64,000 nt of DNA from NCBI GenBank assembly GCA_020442165.1, contig JAGRKV010000019.1:21998-85997 (forward strand), given 5' to 3'. The translations under genes and the position numbers were made by a program. This DNA comes from Hyphomicrobiaceae bacterium (GTDB lineage Bacteria; Pseudomonadota; Alphaproteobacteria; Rhizobiales; Hyphomicrobiaceae). This document shows, piece by piece, positions 54,750 through 64,000 of this stretch (position 1 is the stretch's first letter; every line of letters begins with the position of its first letter). The notes beneath the pieces are model-generated. The model made no database searches, had not been told where the DNA came from, and saw only the letters and a list, made by a program, of their open reading frames with translations.

Positions 54750-56009
54750 ATGCCTTCGACGCCCGGAATGCCGCTGTCACGCCCCAAGGAAAAGATCAAG
54801 ATTTTGCTCCTGGAAGGCATCTCGGAAACTGCGGTCGATACGCTGAAATCAGCGGGCTATACCAACATCGAGAGGCACATGAAGGCGCTGGAAGGCGACG
54901 CGCTGCGCGAAGCCTTGAAAGGTGCCAACATGATCGGCATCCGTTCGCGCACGCAGTTGACCAAGGAGGTGCTCGATCATCAGCGTTCTCTGATCGCGAT
55001 CGGTTGCTTCTCCGTCGGCACCAACCAGGTCGCACTGGAGTTCGCGCGAGACATCGGCCTGCCGGTCTTCAATGCGCCCTTCTCCAACACCCGTTCCGTG
55101 GCCGAGCTGACGATCGCCGAGATCATCATGCTGTTCCGCCGCGTCTTCCCCAAGTCCATGGCGGCCCATACCGGCGGCTGGCAAAAGACCGCCATCGGCG
55201 CCACCGAGGTTCGCTCCAAGACGCTTGGCATCGTCGGCTATGGCAACATCGGGTCCCAGCTAGCGGTGTTGGCCGAGGCCATCGGCATGCGCGTCATCTA
55301 TTACGACCGGACCGACAAGCTGCAGCACGGCAACGTCCAACCAACCGAGTCGCTGGACGAGCTGTTGGCCAAGTCTGACGTCGTCTCCCTGCATGTGCCC
55401 GACACGCCCGAGACGCGAGGCATGTTCACCGAACGCGAGATCCGCGCCATGAAGAAGGGCGCTTATCTCATCAACAATGCTCGCGGCAAGGTCGTGGATA
55501 TCGATGCACTCGCAGCGGCATTGAAGGACGGGCATATAGCAGGCGCCGCTATCGACGTGTTCCCGGTCGAGCCCAAGTCGAACGCCGACCGCTTCACGTC
55601 ACCGTTGCAGGGCCTCGACAACGTCATCCTGACGCCGCACGTCGGCGGCTCTACCGAAGAGGCGCAGGAGCGCATCGGCTCGGAGGTTGCCAAGAAATTC
55701 ATCGAGTATTCGGACGTCGGCTCAACGATCGGCGCCGTCAACTTCCCGCAGGTGCAGCTGATGCCGCGCGCCCACGGCACACGTTTCATCCAGGTGCAGC
55801 GCAATCTGCCCGGTGAATTGCAGCGCTTGAACGAGGTCTTCGCCAAGCACAAGGTGAACATCGCGGCGCAGTACTACCAGACAGACGGTGAGATCGGTTA
55901 TGTCGTGCTCGACTGCGACGACCTTCTATCGGGCGCGCGCGACATACTTGCCGAATTGCGCGCGATGCCCGGAACGATCCGCGCCCGCCTCCTCTATCGC
56001 AAACTCTGA
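54750..56009 (+). CDS. serA: D-3-phosphoglycerate dehydrogenase
   Basis: First enzyme of serine synthesis; oxidises 3-phosphoglycerate. The 419 residues show the NAD site GIVGYGNIGSQ, the catalytic Arg in NNARGKVVD, the substrate Glu in PVEPKSN, the His in TPHVGGSTEEAQ, and a C-terminal ACT domain (RNLPGELQRLNEVFAKHKVNI) that allows serine feedback inhibition. This length class is the E. coli-like type without the ASB domain. The gene stands alone. The start with MPSTPGMPLS is plausible. Confidence 0.96.
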   Translation: MPSTPGMPLSRPKEKIKILLLEGISETAVDTLKSAGYTNIERHMKALEGDALREALKGANMIGIRSRTQLTKEVLDHQRSLIAIGCFSVGTNQVALEFARDIGLPVFNAPFSNTRSVAELTIAEIIMLFRRVFPKSMAAHTGGWQKTAIGATEVRSKTLGIVGYGNIGSQLAVLAEAIGMRVIYYDRTDKLQHGNVQPTESLDELLAKSDVVSLHVPDTPETRGMFTEREIRAMKKGAYLINNARGKVVDIDALAAALKDGHIAGAAIDVFPVEPKSNADRFTSPLQGLDNVILTPHVGGSTEEAQERIGSEVAKKFIEYSDVGSTIGAVNFPQVQLMPRAHGTRFIQVQRNLPGELQRLNEVFAKHKVNIAAQYYQTDGEIGYVVLDCDDLLSGARDILAELRAMPGTIRARLLYRKL

Positions 56010-56033
56010 TCCCAAAAGCAGAGCGAATGGCGG

Positions 56034-56447
56034 CTACCGTGTGCGCGTGGACTGCGAAGTATGCCGCTTTTTGACCGGAGCCGCCTTGCGGCTGGATTTC
56101 TTCTTGGCCGGCGCGGCCGCATAGGCACGCCGTGCAACCGCGATGGCACTTCGCGCCCAGTCCGCCATCAGTTCCGGATCATCATAAAGACGCTCAGGCG
56201 CACGCCAATAGCCAAGCTTTACCTGCCGTGTCTTCCCCCGGTAGGCAAATGGCTGGCAGCCCTCCTCCTCGAAGCGCACTTCCGCTTCCGAGTCAGCCTT
56301 CAGGTAAAGAACATCATCGACGATGAGCGCGAACATCAGCCCGTCATGGAAGAGACCAGCCCCTGAGAACATGCGCTTGACCGGAATATGGCCAATTTGC
56401 TCCAGCAGATCGCGCACATGGGCAACAAAATCATCGCTGACACTCAA
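56034..56447 (-). CDS. TfoX N-terminal domain protein
   Basis: A 137-residue protein with the TfoX N-terminal domain (VRDLLEQIGHIPVKRMFSGAGLFHDGLMFALI, LYLKAD, FAYRGK, YWRAPERLYDD) and a basic C-terminal tail of about 30 residues (KKKSSRKAAPVKKR). TfoX proteins regulate competence in gammaproteobacteria, but single-domain members elsewhere are of unknown function. The start is TTG with GAGG 7 bases upstream. It is convergent with serA. The tail could bind nucleic acid. Confidence 0.88.
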   Translation of the reverse strand: MSVSDDFVAHVRDLLEQIGHIPVKRMFSGAGLFHDGLMFALIVDDVLYLKADSEAEVRFEEEGCQPFAYRGKTRQVKLGYWRAPERLYDDPELMADWARSAIAVARRAYAAAPAKKKSSRKAAPVKKRHTSQSTRTR

Positions 56448-56608
56448 GGGCCCACCTCATCCCGACACAGTGCTTGCGGCGACCTGCCCGCTTGTTCTCC
56501 GCCGATCAATACCTAATTGAAAGGCAACAAGCAGACGTAGTGCGCCGACAACCGCTCGACACGAGCTTGCGAGGCATTGCGTTACTCTTCGGCGCAACGG
56601 AGTGCGAT

Positions 56609-57514
56609 ATGACCAATGTTAACCGCCCCAACGTCAAGGGCTTTCACGACTCCAAGACCGGCTCGATCCAGTATGTCGTATCGTGCCCCCGAACCAAGAA
56701 GGCAGCGATTATCGATCCCGTCTGGGATTTCGATGAAAAAGCTGGTCGAACCTGCACCACCAACGCCGATGAGCTTCTGGGCTATATCCATGACATGAGC
56801 CTCGACGTCGTCAGGATTCTCGATACCCACCCTCACGCGGATCACTTCTCGGCAGCCCCCTATCTCAAGATGAAGCTGGGGGCGCCAACCGCGATCGGCG
56901 AGCACGTCAAGAAGGTCCAGAAGCTTTGGAAGTCGATCTATAATTTGGGCGATGATTTCGCCACCGACGGCTCCCAGTGGGATCGCCTGTTCAAGGACGG
57001 AGATACCTTCACGATCGGCGACCTTGAAGCCCGAGTCATGTTTTCACCAGGGCACACGCTGGCATCCATCACCTACGTCATCGGCGATGCGGCGTTCGTT
57101 CACGATACACTCATGATGCCCGACAGCGGAACGTCCCGCGCCGACTTTCCCGGTGGCTGCGCGACCGACCTCTACAAATCGATCGAACGCATTCTGTCCA
57201 TGCCCGCCGACACCCGGATATTCGTCGGACACGACTACGGACGCGGTGGCCGCAAACCGATGTGGGAATCAACCGTGCGCGAAGAGCTTGCACAGAATAT
57301 CCATTTGCGCGGCGGCACCACAGAGGCTGACTACGTGCGCATCCGCGAAACCCGCGATGCCGAGCTGGAGCTGCCGCATCTGATGCTCTACGCCCTCCAG
57401 GTCAATATCCGTGGCGGACGCCTTCCCGATCCGGAGAGCAACGAGGTGTCCTACCTCAAGATCCCGCTCAACCAGTTCACCGGCAGCGCAAAGATCTGTG
57501 GGCCGCAAGGCTGA
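56609..57514 (+). CDS. Persulfide dioxygenase-like metallohydrolase
   Basis: Metallo-beta-lactamase-fold protein of the ETHE1/Blh type, which oxidises glutathione persulfide to sulfite using one iron. Motifs are HPHADHF at 74-80 (His74, His76, Asp78), SPGHTLASIT, HDTLMMPDSGTSRADFPGG and FVGHDYG with a late His ligand; the DSGTSR stretch is typical of the group. The 301 residues are of normal length. GGAG precedes the ATG by 6 bases. It is convergent with the cytochrome b561 gene. Link to a rhodanese in the window is not shown. Confidence 0.88.
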   Translation: MTNVNRPNVKGFHDSKTGSIQYVVSCPRTKKAAIIDPVWDFDEKAGRTCTTNADELLGYIHDMSLDVVRILDTHPHADHFSAAPYLKMKLGAPTAIGEHVKKVQKLWKSIYNLGDDFATDGSQWDRLFKDGDTFTIGDLEARVMFSPGHTLASITYVIGDAAFVHDTLMMPDSGTSRADFPGGCATDLYKSIERILSMPADTRIFVGHDYGRGGRKPMWESTVREELAQNIHLRGGTTEADYVRIRETRDAELELPHLMLYALQVNIRGGRLPDPESNEVSYLKIPLNQFTGSAKICGPQG

Positions 57515-57568
57515 GCAGACGATCGCAGTTGCGTGCCACGAGTGCGGCGACCGGACATCACAGTGACG

Positions 57569-58168
57569 TCAGCGCTGCCGCTGACGTTGGCGCTGCTGAT
57601 TCTGGCCCCTGAGCCACATCCGCTTCAGGACACTGTCGCGCTGTATGAAGTGATGCCAAAGCGCGGCAAAGATATGCAGCACGACCATGACGATCAGCAG
57701 ATGGCCGGCAAGCTCGTGCACCAGCCTTAGAGTTGCAATCGTCGCCTTGTCAGCGGTGATCGCGACGGTCGGAATAGGGATGAAGCCGAACAGTTCCACC
57801 TGCATCGCTGGCGTCTTTGTACCCGCCAGCAACCAGCCCGCAACGATTGCGATGGCCGTCGCGACATAAAGGCCGATATGCGCGACCGCGGCCATCTTCT
57901 TTTCCCAGTTGGGCGTTTTGGCCGGCAGCATCGGAATCTTATTGATGATCCGCCAAAGATACCTGCCCAGCATCAGCAGACCCAGCGTCACGCCGACAGC
58001 GGCATGAACGTAGATCTTGCCCTCATCCGCGGCAGGAGTAGCAGCGGGGACATAGCGGATCAGCAATCCATCGAAATAGAGAAACAGGATCATGGCCGCA
58101 CCCAACCAGTGCAGCAGCTTCGCAGGTGTTCCCCAGTAGTAGAGCGTATTGAAAATCACGCCTGACAC
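57569..58168 (-). CDS. Cytochrome b561 family protein
   Basis: Four-helix membrane cytochrome b of 199 residues. Haem His candidates are in KLLHWLG, YVHAAVG, VAHIGLY and HELAGHLL/LHIFAALWHHF, the pattern of prokaryotic b561 that move electrons between quinol and periplasmic partners. It ends in an unusual QQRQRQRQR tail, whose codons form a 9-bp hairpin (57566-57587). The start is GTG and uncertain; GTG 58159 is an alternative. A 7-bp inverted repeat lies upstream. Confidence 0.85.
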   Translation of the reverse strand: MSGVIFNTLYYWGTPAKLLHWLGAAMILFLYFDGLLIRYVPAATPAADEGKIYVHAAVGVTLGLLMLGRYLWRIINKIPMLPAKTPNWEKKMAAVAHIGLYVATAIAIVAGWLLAGTKTPAMQVELFGFIPIPTVAITADKATIATLRLVHELAGHLLIVMVVLHIFAALWHHFIQRDSVLKRMWLRGQNQQRQRQRQR

Positions 58169-58284
58169 CCTGTCTCGTCGCGGTCAGCGCGCCAGGCAAC
58201 GGCAAATGGCACGGCGCGGCTGGCTCCCTCTCCCTCCCATCCGGCGGGCGACAGCGCAGCCTGCATCCATCACTCCAAGCGTTA

Positions 58285-58305
58285 GAGTGCTATGAGCCAG
58301 CACTC
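58285..58305. promoter_or_regulatory. Inverted repeat between sufA and cytochrome b561
   Basis: GAGTGCT and AGCACTC are perfect 7-bp arms around a 7-base centre. No T run follows on the minus strand, so it may be an operator for the cytochrome gene rather than the suf terminator. Confidence 0.4.
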
Positions 58306-58353
58306 ATGCCCGGCTCACCGCCATTGGGAAGTACAGAACACTCACTAACGGTC

Positions 58354-58752
58354 CTAGCCCTTCAATGTCGAGAGTTTTTCCGCCGCAGCCGGCACCAAAT
58401 TCACGCTCTCGCCGCAGCCGCAAGCGCTTTGCTGGTTGGGATTGTTGAAGACGAAGCCGGACGACAGCTTGTCGATCTTGTAATCCATCTCGGTACCCAG
58501 CAGATACATTATGGCCGCTGGATCGATGATGACGCGAGCCCCATCCTGCTCGACGACTTCGTCGAACTTGTCGACCCCCTCCGCCCAGTTCATCGTGTAT
58601 TCCATGCCGGCGCAGCCGCCCTTCTTCACGCCGACACGCAGACCGGCGACACTATCGCCCTTCTGCGCCATGATCGCGCGGATCTTCTCCGCGGCCGCAT
58701 GGGTCAGCGTCATTACCTTGGGCCGTTCACGGGTCGTAGTCATCTGTGGCAT
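58354..58752 (-). CDS. sufA: Fe-S cluster carrier SufA/IscA type
   Basis: A-type carrier that takes clusters from SufBCD to targets. The 132 residues have the three essential Cys in GLRVGVKKGGCAGM and ACGCGES. It is the last suf gene, 72 bases after the DUF59 gene. Two ATGs (58752 and 58743) are possible and neither has a strong site. A small GAG-rich sequence precedes both. Confidence 0.94.
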   Translation of the reverse strand: MPQMTTTRERPKVMTLTHAAAEKIRAIMAQKGDSVAGLRVGVKKGGCAGMEYTMNWAEGVDKFDEVVEQDGARVIIDPAAIMYLLGTEMDYKIDKLSSGFVFNNPNQQSACGCGESVNLVPAAAEKLSTLKG

Positions 58753-58824
58753 CTCACAAGAGGTGAAAATCTTTCGTGACAGATATGGGCATTGGCCTGC
58801 GCATCCCCAAGCCCACCCGCTGCC

Positions 58825-59451
58825 TCAGAACATATTGAGCGCAAGCCGTGCCTCGTCGGACATCCGGCCCTGGTCCCAAGGCGGATCGAAAACGAGATTG
58901 ACCTTCACGTCCCCGACCCCGGCGACGGAACGTACCGCGTTCTCCACCCACTGCGGCATCTCGCCCGCCACCGGGCAGGCCGGCGCCGTCAACGTCATGT
59001 CGATTTCCACATCGCGGGAATCCTGGATGTCGATCTTGTAGATCAGCCCCAGCTCATAGATGTCGGAGGGAATTTCCGGATCATAGACCGTCTTCAACGC
59101 TCCGATGATGTCGTCAGTCATCCGCGAAAGCTCTTCCAGCGAAAGCGATGACCCTGGCACAGGTGTCCCGCCTTCCGCGACACTTGGCGCGCGCGCGGCC
59201 AGCTTGTCGGTGCTGGCGGCGGCATCTTTCGGCGGCTCGGCCACGGCAGAGCGTGGCGCCAGCTCCTGCGGCTGTTCCATCGCAAACCCTTTATCGGGAC
59301 GCGGCACATCCTTGAGCCCGCCTGTGGCCTCCTCGCGTGGAGTGGCTGCAGTCTGGCTGTTCGCTTCCCCATCTGGCCCAAGCCGGGGTGCGGAGATCGT
59401 GTGATGTGACTGGGCGCTCGACATACTGCGCTCCTCTTTGTTCTTGCTCAT
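58825..59451 (-). CDS. sufT: SufT/DUF59 (MIP18-like) Fe-S assembly protein with N-terminal extension
   Basis: Fe-S maturation factor of the DUF59 family. The core at about residues 105-208 has DPEIPSDIYELGLIYKIDI and TAPACPVAGEMPQWVENAV, with the conserved Cys. About 100 residues before it are Pro/Ala/Glu-rich, without predicted fold, and are absent in short SufT proteins. The ATG overlaps the sufS stop (ATGA), so translation is coupled. An internal ATG 27 bases in would shorten it only slightly. Confidence 0.9.
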   Translation of the reverse strand: MSKNKEERSMSSAQSHHTISAPRLGPDGEANSQTAATPREEATGGLKDVPRPDKGFAMEQPQELAPRSAVAEPPKDAAASTDKLAARAPSVAEGGTPVPGSSLSLEELSRMTDDIIGALKTVYDPEIPSDIYELGLIYKIDIQDSRDVEIDMTLTAPACPVAGEMPQWVENAVRSVAGVGDVKVNLVFDPPWDQGRMSDEARLALNMF

Positions 59452-60719
59452 GCGAACAGGTCGTGGGCGCGGATCAACGCTTCCGCCAGCGCGTCGACCT
59501 CCGCCTTGGTGTTGTACATCGCGAACGAAGCGCGGCAGGTGGCTGTCTGCCCGATGCGCTCCATCAGCGGCTGCGCACAGTGGTGCCCGGCCCGCACCGC
59601 AACGCCCGACCGGTCGATCAGCGTCGAGATGTCATGCGGATGCAGCCCATCGATCGTGAACGACACGATCGCGCCCTTGCCCGGCGCCTTGCCATGGATG
59701 GTCAGCCAGTTGAACTCGCCGAGCCGGGCGTGTGCATAATCGCGAAGCTCGTTCTCATGTGCATGGATGCGCTCGCGCCCGATCTGCATCATGTAGTCGA
59801 GTGCCGCTCCAAGCCCCACCGCCTCGACGATCGCCGGGGTGCCGGCTTCGAACTTATGCGGCGTCTTGCCGTAGGTGATGTGATCGACGCCGACATGCTC
59901 GATCATCTCGCCTCCGCCCTCATAGGGCGGCATCGCGTCGAGATGCTTCTTCTTGCCGTAGAGCACCCCGATTCCCGAAGGCCCGTAGGTCTTGTGCCCG
60001 GTGAAGACGTAGAAGTCGCAGTCGAGTTCCTGCACGTCGACCGGCATGTGCACCGCCGCCTGGCTGCCATCCACCAGGACGGGAACACCATGGTCGTGCG
60101 CAATGCGGATCACTTCCTTCAGCGGAACGACTGTTCCCAGCACGTTGGACATCTGGGTGATGGCGACCATCTTGGTGCGCGGCGTGATGAGTCGCGCGAA
60201 TTCATCGAGAAGGAACTCGCCGCTGTCCGAAATAGGTGCCCACTTGATGACAGCGCCTCGCCGCTCGCGGTGATAATGCCACGGCACGATATTGGAGTGA
60301 TGCTCCATGATCGACAGGATGACTTCATCATCCTCGCCAAGAACCATTCCGCCGAACGACTGCGCGACGAGGTTGATCGCTCCCGTCGCGTTTCGCGTGA
60401 AGATGATCTCGTCGGTCGATGGGGCATTGAGAAAGCGCCGTGCGGCCTCGCGCGCATCCTCGAACTTCTGCGTCGCGGTGTTGGACAGATAGTGCAGACC
60501 GCGATGCACGTTGGCGTACTCGAAGCGATAGGCGTGATCCATCGCCTCGATCACCGGCGTCGGCTTCTGCGCCGAGGCTCCGTTGTCGAGATAGACGAGC
60601 GGCTTGCCGTAGACCTCACGATAAAGAATAGGGAAGTCGGCACGGATCCGCTCGACGTCATAGGCGCCGGCGGCCAGGCCGTAACCGGCATTCGTTCTCT
60701 CGCGGGTCTCGATCACCAT
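59448..60719 (-). CDS. sufS: Cysteine desulfurase SufS
   Basis: PLP enzyme that takes sulfur from cysteine for Fe-S clusters. The 423 residues have the PLP Lys243 in FTGHKTYGPSG, HHSNIVPW, RAGHHCAQP and the active-site Cys at about 395 (TATCRASFAMYN), as in type II desulfurases. It lies between sufD and the DUF59 gene in the suf operon. The ribosome-binding site is weak. No SufE or SufU is visible in the window. Confidence 0.96.
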   Translation of the reverse strand: MVIETRERTNAGYGLAAGAYDVERIRADFPILYREVYGKPLVYLDNGASAQKPTPVIEAMDHAYRFEYANVHRGLHYLSNTATQKFEDAREAARRFLNAPSTDEIIFTRNATGAINLVAQSFGGMVLGEDDEVILSIMEHHSNIVPWHYHRERRGAVIKWAPISDSGEFLLDEFARLITPRTKMVAITQMSNVLGTVVPLKEVIRIAHDHGVPVLVDGSQAAVHMPVDVQELDCDFYVFTGHKTYGPSGIGVLYGKKKHLDAMPPYEGGGEMIEHVGVDHITYGKTPHKFEAGTPAIVEAVGLGAALDYMMQIGRERIHAHENELRDYAHARLGEFNWLTIHGKAPGKGAIVSFTIDGLHPHDISTLIDRSGVAVRAGHHCAQPLMERIGQTATCRASFAMYNTKAEVDALAEALIRAHDLFA

Positions 60720-60771
60720 CTTGTCCGTCCAGTTCGCTCAAGTCATCTGCCAGCTTCAGCCGCGATTGCCG

Positions 60772-62112
60772 TTACACGCTCTTGGCCGCGCTGCTCGCCA
60801 GCCACGTTTCAGCTTCTTCCATGAGCGCCTCGCGCAAGGCAGTGTTGTCGACCTTGGCGATGGCTTCACCGATGAACGATTGAATGAGCAGCGCCCGTGC
60901 CTGATCGAGCGGTATGCCGCGCGCACGCAGATAGAACAGCAGATCATGGTCAAGCTCGGCCGCGGTCGAGCCATGTCCACAGACGACGTCATCGGCATAG
61001 ATCTCCAGCTCCGGCTTGGAGTCGAATTCCGCCGTCTCCGAAAGCATCAGCGCCTGCGCCATCTGCTTGCCGTCGGTCTTCTGCGCGTCAGGACGCACGA
61101 TCACCTTGCCCTGGAATATGCCGCGCGCCTCGCCGTCGAGCACACCCTTGAACAATTCGCGGCTTTCACCATGCGGCACGGCATGATCGACAAACAGCGT
61201 CGTGTCGATGTGCTCGCTTTTGCGGCCGAGGAACACACCCGAGATGTCGAGCTTCGCATGCTCGCCCTTGAAGGTCGCACGCAGCTGATTGCGCGCAACA
61301 CCGACGCTTGATGTGTACTGGAAGGCGCGATAGCTCGACTCTCCGCCAAGCTCCACCAGCCAGTTCGCAAGATGCGTAACACTGCCCAGATCCGTCGCCA
61401 CCTTGATGTGCGAGAGGCTGGCGCCTTCACCCAGTTGCACTTCGCTGGCGGAATTGACCTGACCATCGACCGTCGATCCGGGAACAGCCACGAAGATCTC
61501 GGCGATCGTAACCGTTGCTCCCTTGCCCACGACAATACGGTTGCGGCCAACGGAAAGCTGCGGCACGGCACCCGCGCGCACATGCACCACCAGCAACGGC
61601 AGATCGAGCTTCGTGCCGTCTTTGACCTCGATGACCGCGCCATCCGACACATAGGCCGCGTTGAGCGCCAGCAGCGCCGAGGCGCCGCGGTCCTCATCGG
61701 TCGCATCCAGACCGCTGGCGTCACCCTCCGCGAGCTTCTCCGACAGCGGCGTCACGGTGATGCCGCTCGCGCCGCTGAGGTTCGAAAGATCCTTGCGATA
61801 GCGTCCATTGACCAGAACAAAGCGCGGTGCATCGATCCGTCCGATCGCACCCATCGCCACGATCACGTCCGCAATCGTCGTCTTCGTTTCATCGCCGACA
61901 GCGACAGGCAATGCGTCTTTCATCACGCCGCGCAGGTCGGTGTACTTCCATTCCTCGATGCGCCGGTGCGGCAAGCCACCGGCAGCAAAGCGGCCGATCG
62001 CCGCCGCGCGCGCGGCCTTGACTTCGGCACCACCCGGCAAGGCTTCAGCGACGGAGCCAAATGTCTCCGCCAGCGTCATCTCGGCCTTGGTTTTCATAAC
62101 TGCCACGTTCAT
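60772..62112 (-). CDS. sufD: Fe-S assembly scaffold subunit SufD
   Basis: Partner of SufB in the SufBCD scaffold. The 446 residues show the SufD features: an N-terminal helical domain (WKYTDLR), then a beta-helix rich in V/I/G, and the C-terminal CGHGSTAAELDHDLLFYLRARGIPLDQARALLIQSF. GGGAGG lies 6 bases before the ATG. It follows sufC by 56 bases and precedes sufS by 52, in the same operon. Confidence 0.95.
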   Translation of the reverse strand: MNVAVMKTKAEMTLAETFGSVAEALPGGAEVKAARAAAIGRFAAGGLPHRRIEEWKYTDLRGVMKDALPVAVGDETKTTIADVIVAMGAIGRIDAPRFVLVNGRYRKDLSNLSGASGITVTPLSEKLAEGDASGLDATDEDRGASALLALNAAYVSDGAVIEVKDGTKLDLPLLVVHVRAGAVPQLSVGRNRIVVGKGATVTIAEIFVAVPGSTVDGQVNSASEVQLGEGASLSHIKVATDLGSVTHLANWLVELGGESSYRAFQYTSSVGVARNQLRATFKGEHAKLDISGVFLGRKSEHIDTTLFVDHAVPHGESRELFKGVLDGEARGIFQGKVIVRPDAQKTDGKQMAQALMLSETAEFDSKPELEIYADDVVCGHGSTAAELDHDLLFYLRARGIPLDQARALLIQSFIGEAIAKVDNTALREALMEEAETWLASSAAKSV

Positions 62113-62168
62113 GCTGCGCCTCCCAAGCGCTCAGGACGGGTTGAAAAGTAGGATGCAGAGCACGCCGC

Positions 62169-62924
62169 TCAGGCGGCATCCTTCTGGAACTCGGCATAAC
62201 CCGACTTCTCAAGCTCCAGCGCAAGCTCCTTGCCGCCCGACTTGCGGATCTTACCGTAGGCGAGCACATGCACCTTGTCGGGCACGATGTGGTTCAAGAG
62301 CCGCTGATAGTGCGTGATGACCAGCATCGCACGCTCGGGCGAACGCAGTGCGTTGACGCCATCCGAAACGATCCGCAAGGCATCAATGTCGAGGCCGCTG
62401 TCCGTCTCGTCGAGCACACACAGCGACGGCTCCAGCATCGCCATCTGCAGGATCTCCGAGCGCTTCTTCTCGCCGCCCGAGAACCCGACGTTGACGGGAC
62501 GCTTCAGCATCTCCACGTCGATGTTAAGTTCAGCTGCCTTCTCCTTGACGAGCTTCATGAAGCCAGGCGTCGTCAGCTCCTCCTGCCCGCGCTTCTTACG
62601 CACCGCGTTGGCGGCCGTGCGCAGGAAGGTGAGACCGGCGACACCTGGAATCTCCATTGGATACTGGAAGGCAAGAAAGACGCCCTTGGCCGCGCGTTCG
62701 TCAGGAGCCATCTCCAAAATCGACTCGCCGTTCCACAGGATATCGCCGTCCGTCACCTCATAGTCCTCACGCCCGGCGAGCACATAAGCGAGTGTCGACT
62801 TGCCCGAGCCATTGGGCCCCATGATCGCATGGACCTCGCCCTTTGGCACAACGAGGTCTATCCCCTTGAGGATTTCCGCATCCTCGTCCGCGATCTTCAC
62901 ATGAAGGTTCTTGATCTCGAGCAT
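62169..62924 (-). CDS. sufC: Fe-S assembly ATPase SufC
   Basis: ABC-type ATPase that powers the SufBD scaffold. The 251 residues contain Walker [10 protein letters not shown] at 36-44, the signature SGGEKKR, and Walker [13 protein letters not shown] with Glu replaced as usual by the DETDSGLD form of SufC. GAGGAA lies before the ATG. It sits between the small membrane protein and sufD. Confidence 0.96.
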   Translation of the reverse strand: MLEIKNLHVKIADEDAEILKGIDLVVPKGEVHAIMGPNGSGKSTLAYVLAGREDYEVTDGDILWNGESILEMAPDERAAKGVFLAFQYPMEIPGVAGLTFLRTAANAVRKKRGQEELTTPGFMKLVKEKAAELNIDVEMLKRPVNVGFSGGEKKRSEILQMAMLEPSLCVLDETDSGLDIDALRIVSDGVNALRSPERAMLVITHYQRLLNHIVPDKVHVLAYGKIRKSGGKELALELEKSGYAEFQKDAA

Positions 62925-62995
62925 CTCACTTCCTCATCTTTCAACTCTCGGGCTGCGGCCGTGACCGGCGCTACGCCCAAATCCAAATTCCAAGT

Positions 62996-63325
62996 TCAGC
63001 GTTTCTCGCAACCCTGCTGCTTCTCCGGGTCATAAATGTCGGCGTATTTCTGACCCTTCCACCGCCATGCCCATTCGCCGTCAGTGCGCTTTCGCGCGAA
63101 CTGCGTGAACCAGTAGACGCCACCCAGCACACCCACGAACCAGACGACATAACCGGCAATGCTGCCTGTGCCCTTCAGCGACAACATCCCACTGACGGCA
63201 ACGATGCCCAACACCACCGAGAACAGCGATGTCGCCAGCCAGCCCTGCCACGTCGACGGCGTCGCGCCGTAGCCATGTGTCTTGGGCTTGAACCAGAACT
63301 CGTTGCCGCCGTTCGCCATGTCCAT
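62996..63325 (-). CDS. Two-helix membrane protein inside the suf operon
   Basis: A 109-residue protein between sufB and sufC. It begins with a soluble motif (NEFWFKPKTHGYGATPSTW), followed by two membrane helices (WLATSLFSVVLGIVAVSGML and IAGYVVWFVGVLGGVYWF), and ends in a basic, aromatic tail (RKRTDGEWAWRW). The start is 4 bases after the sufB stop, so translation is coupled. A second ATG two codons later is possible. I recall similar short proteins in alphaproteobacterial suf operons, but their role is not known to me. Confidence 0.8.
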   Translation of the reverse strand: MDMANGGNEFWFKPKTHGYGATPSTWQGWLATSLFSVVLGIVAVSGMLSLKGTGSIAGYVVWFVGVLGGVYWFTQFARKRTDGEWAWRWKGQKYADIYDPEKQQGCEKR

Positions 63326-63329
63326 CCCG

Positions 63330-64000
<671 letters not shown>

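Noticed and set aside
59337..60824. Long open frame of 495 codons on the plus strand opposite sufS
   Set aside because: Fully antisense to sufS with no family features; a shadow of GC-rich codon use.

Overview
This window is a gene-dense, GC-rich piece of a bacterial chromosome. The gene content points to an alphaproteobacterium of the order Hyphomicrobiales (Rhizobiales), possibly near Hyphomicrobium or its relatives. The markers are a divK-pleD operon, an EipB (DUF1849) protein, a pyrB-pyrC pair whose PyrC lacks metal ligands, DUF3572, DUF599, a phasin with two PhaR-type sites, and the sufB-x-sufC-sufD-sufS-sufT-sufA order. The genus is inference; no rRNA, tRNA, CRISPR array or insertion sequence was seen. 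Most of the window is housekeeping DNA, and the novelty lies in small ORFs, leaders and repeats.

Layout. 1-3.2 kb (minus strand): a partial chorismate mutase, gatA, an unannotated 49-residue ORF, gatC and a UPF0173 metallohydrolase. 3.3-8.1 kb: ruvX, a PcfJ-like protein, a DUF599 membrane protein, and divergent AraC- and MarR-type regulators. 8.2-18.3 kb (plus strand): pyrB-pyrC, plsY-dprA, topA and rnr. 18.3-22.3 kb: a TetR gene divergent from an enoyl-CoA hydratase, then DUF983, a Nudix hydrolase, rpmG, and 786 bp of non-coding DNA. 22.3-24.1 kb: divK-pleD (minus). 24.3-31.3 kb: DUF3572 with a ROK kinase, eipB, ridA, a GDPD, a FemAB/GNAT-like protein, a structured spacer, a HIT protein, a rhodanese and an NAD(P)-binding protein. 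31.6-37.8 kb (minus): azlCD, a methyltransferase, clpS-clpA and a phasin. 38.1-46.3 kb: a DacF-type carboxypeptidase with a SPOR domain, a DnaJ/VWA pair downstream of putA, panC and a small membrane protein. 46.6-57.5 kb: parE, a Tat-exported metallo-hydrolase, aqpZ, a dihaem cytochrome c, an alpha/beta hydrolase, a DEAD-box helicase, serA, a TfoX-like protein and a persulfide dioxygenase. 57.5-64 kb (minus): cytochrome b561 and the suf operon, with sufB cut by the window end.

How the genes work together. The suf genes form a nearly complete Fe-S assembly operon. GatCA (with GatB elsewhere) makes Gln-tRNA and Asn-tRNA by transamidation. ClpS-ClpA with ClpP elsewhere is the N-degron protease. 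DivK and PleD belong to the alphaproteobacterial cell-cycle and polarity network. PutA recycles proline.

Signals that deserve follow-up are: the 49-residue CxxC ORF between gatC and gatA; a run of compact hairpins followed by palindromic repeats before the HIT gene, with two relatives of one repeat near 20 kb showing compensatory changes; two near-identical PhaR-type boxes upstream of the phasin; possible alternative stems in the DEAD-box leader; and the chromosomal PcfJ-like protein. No clearly new multi-gene system was found.
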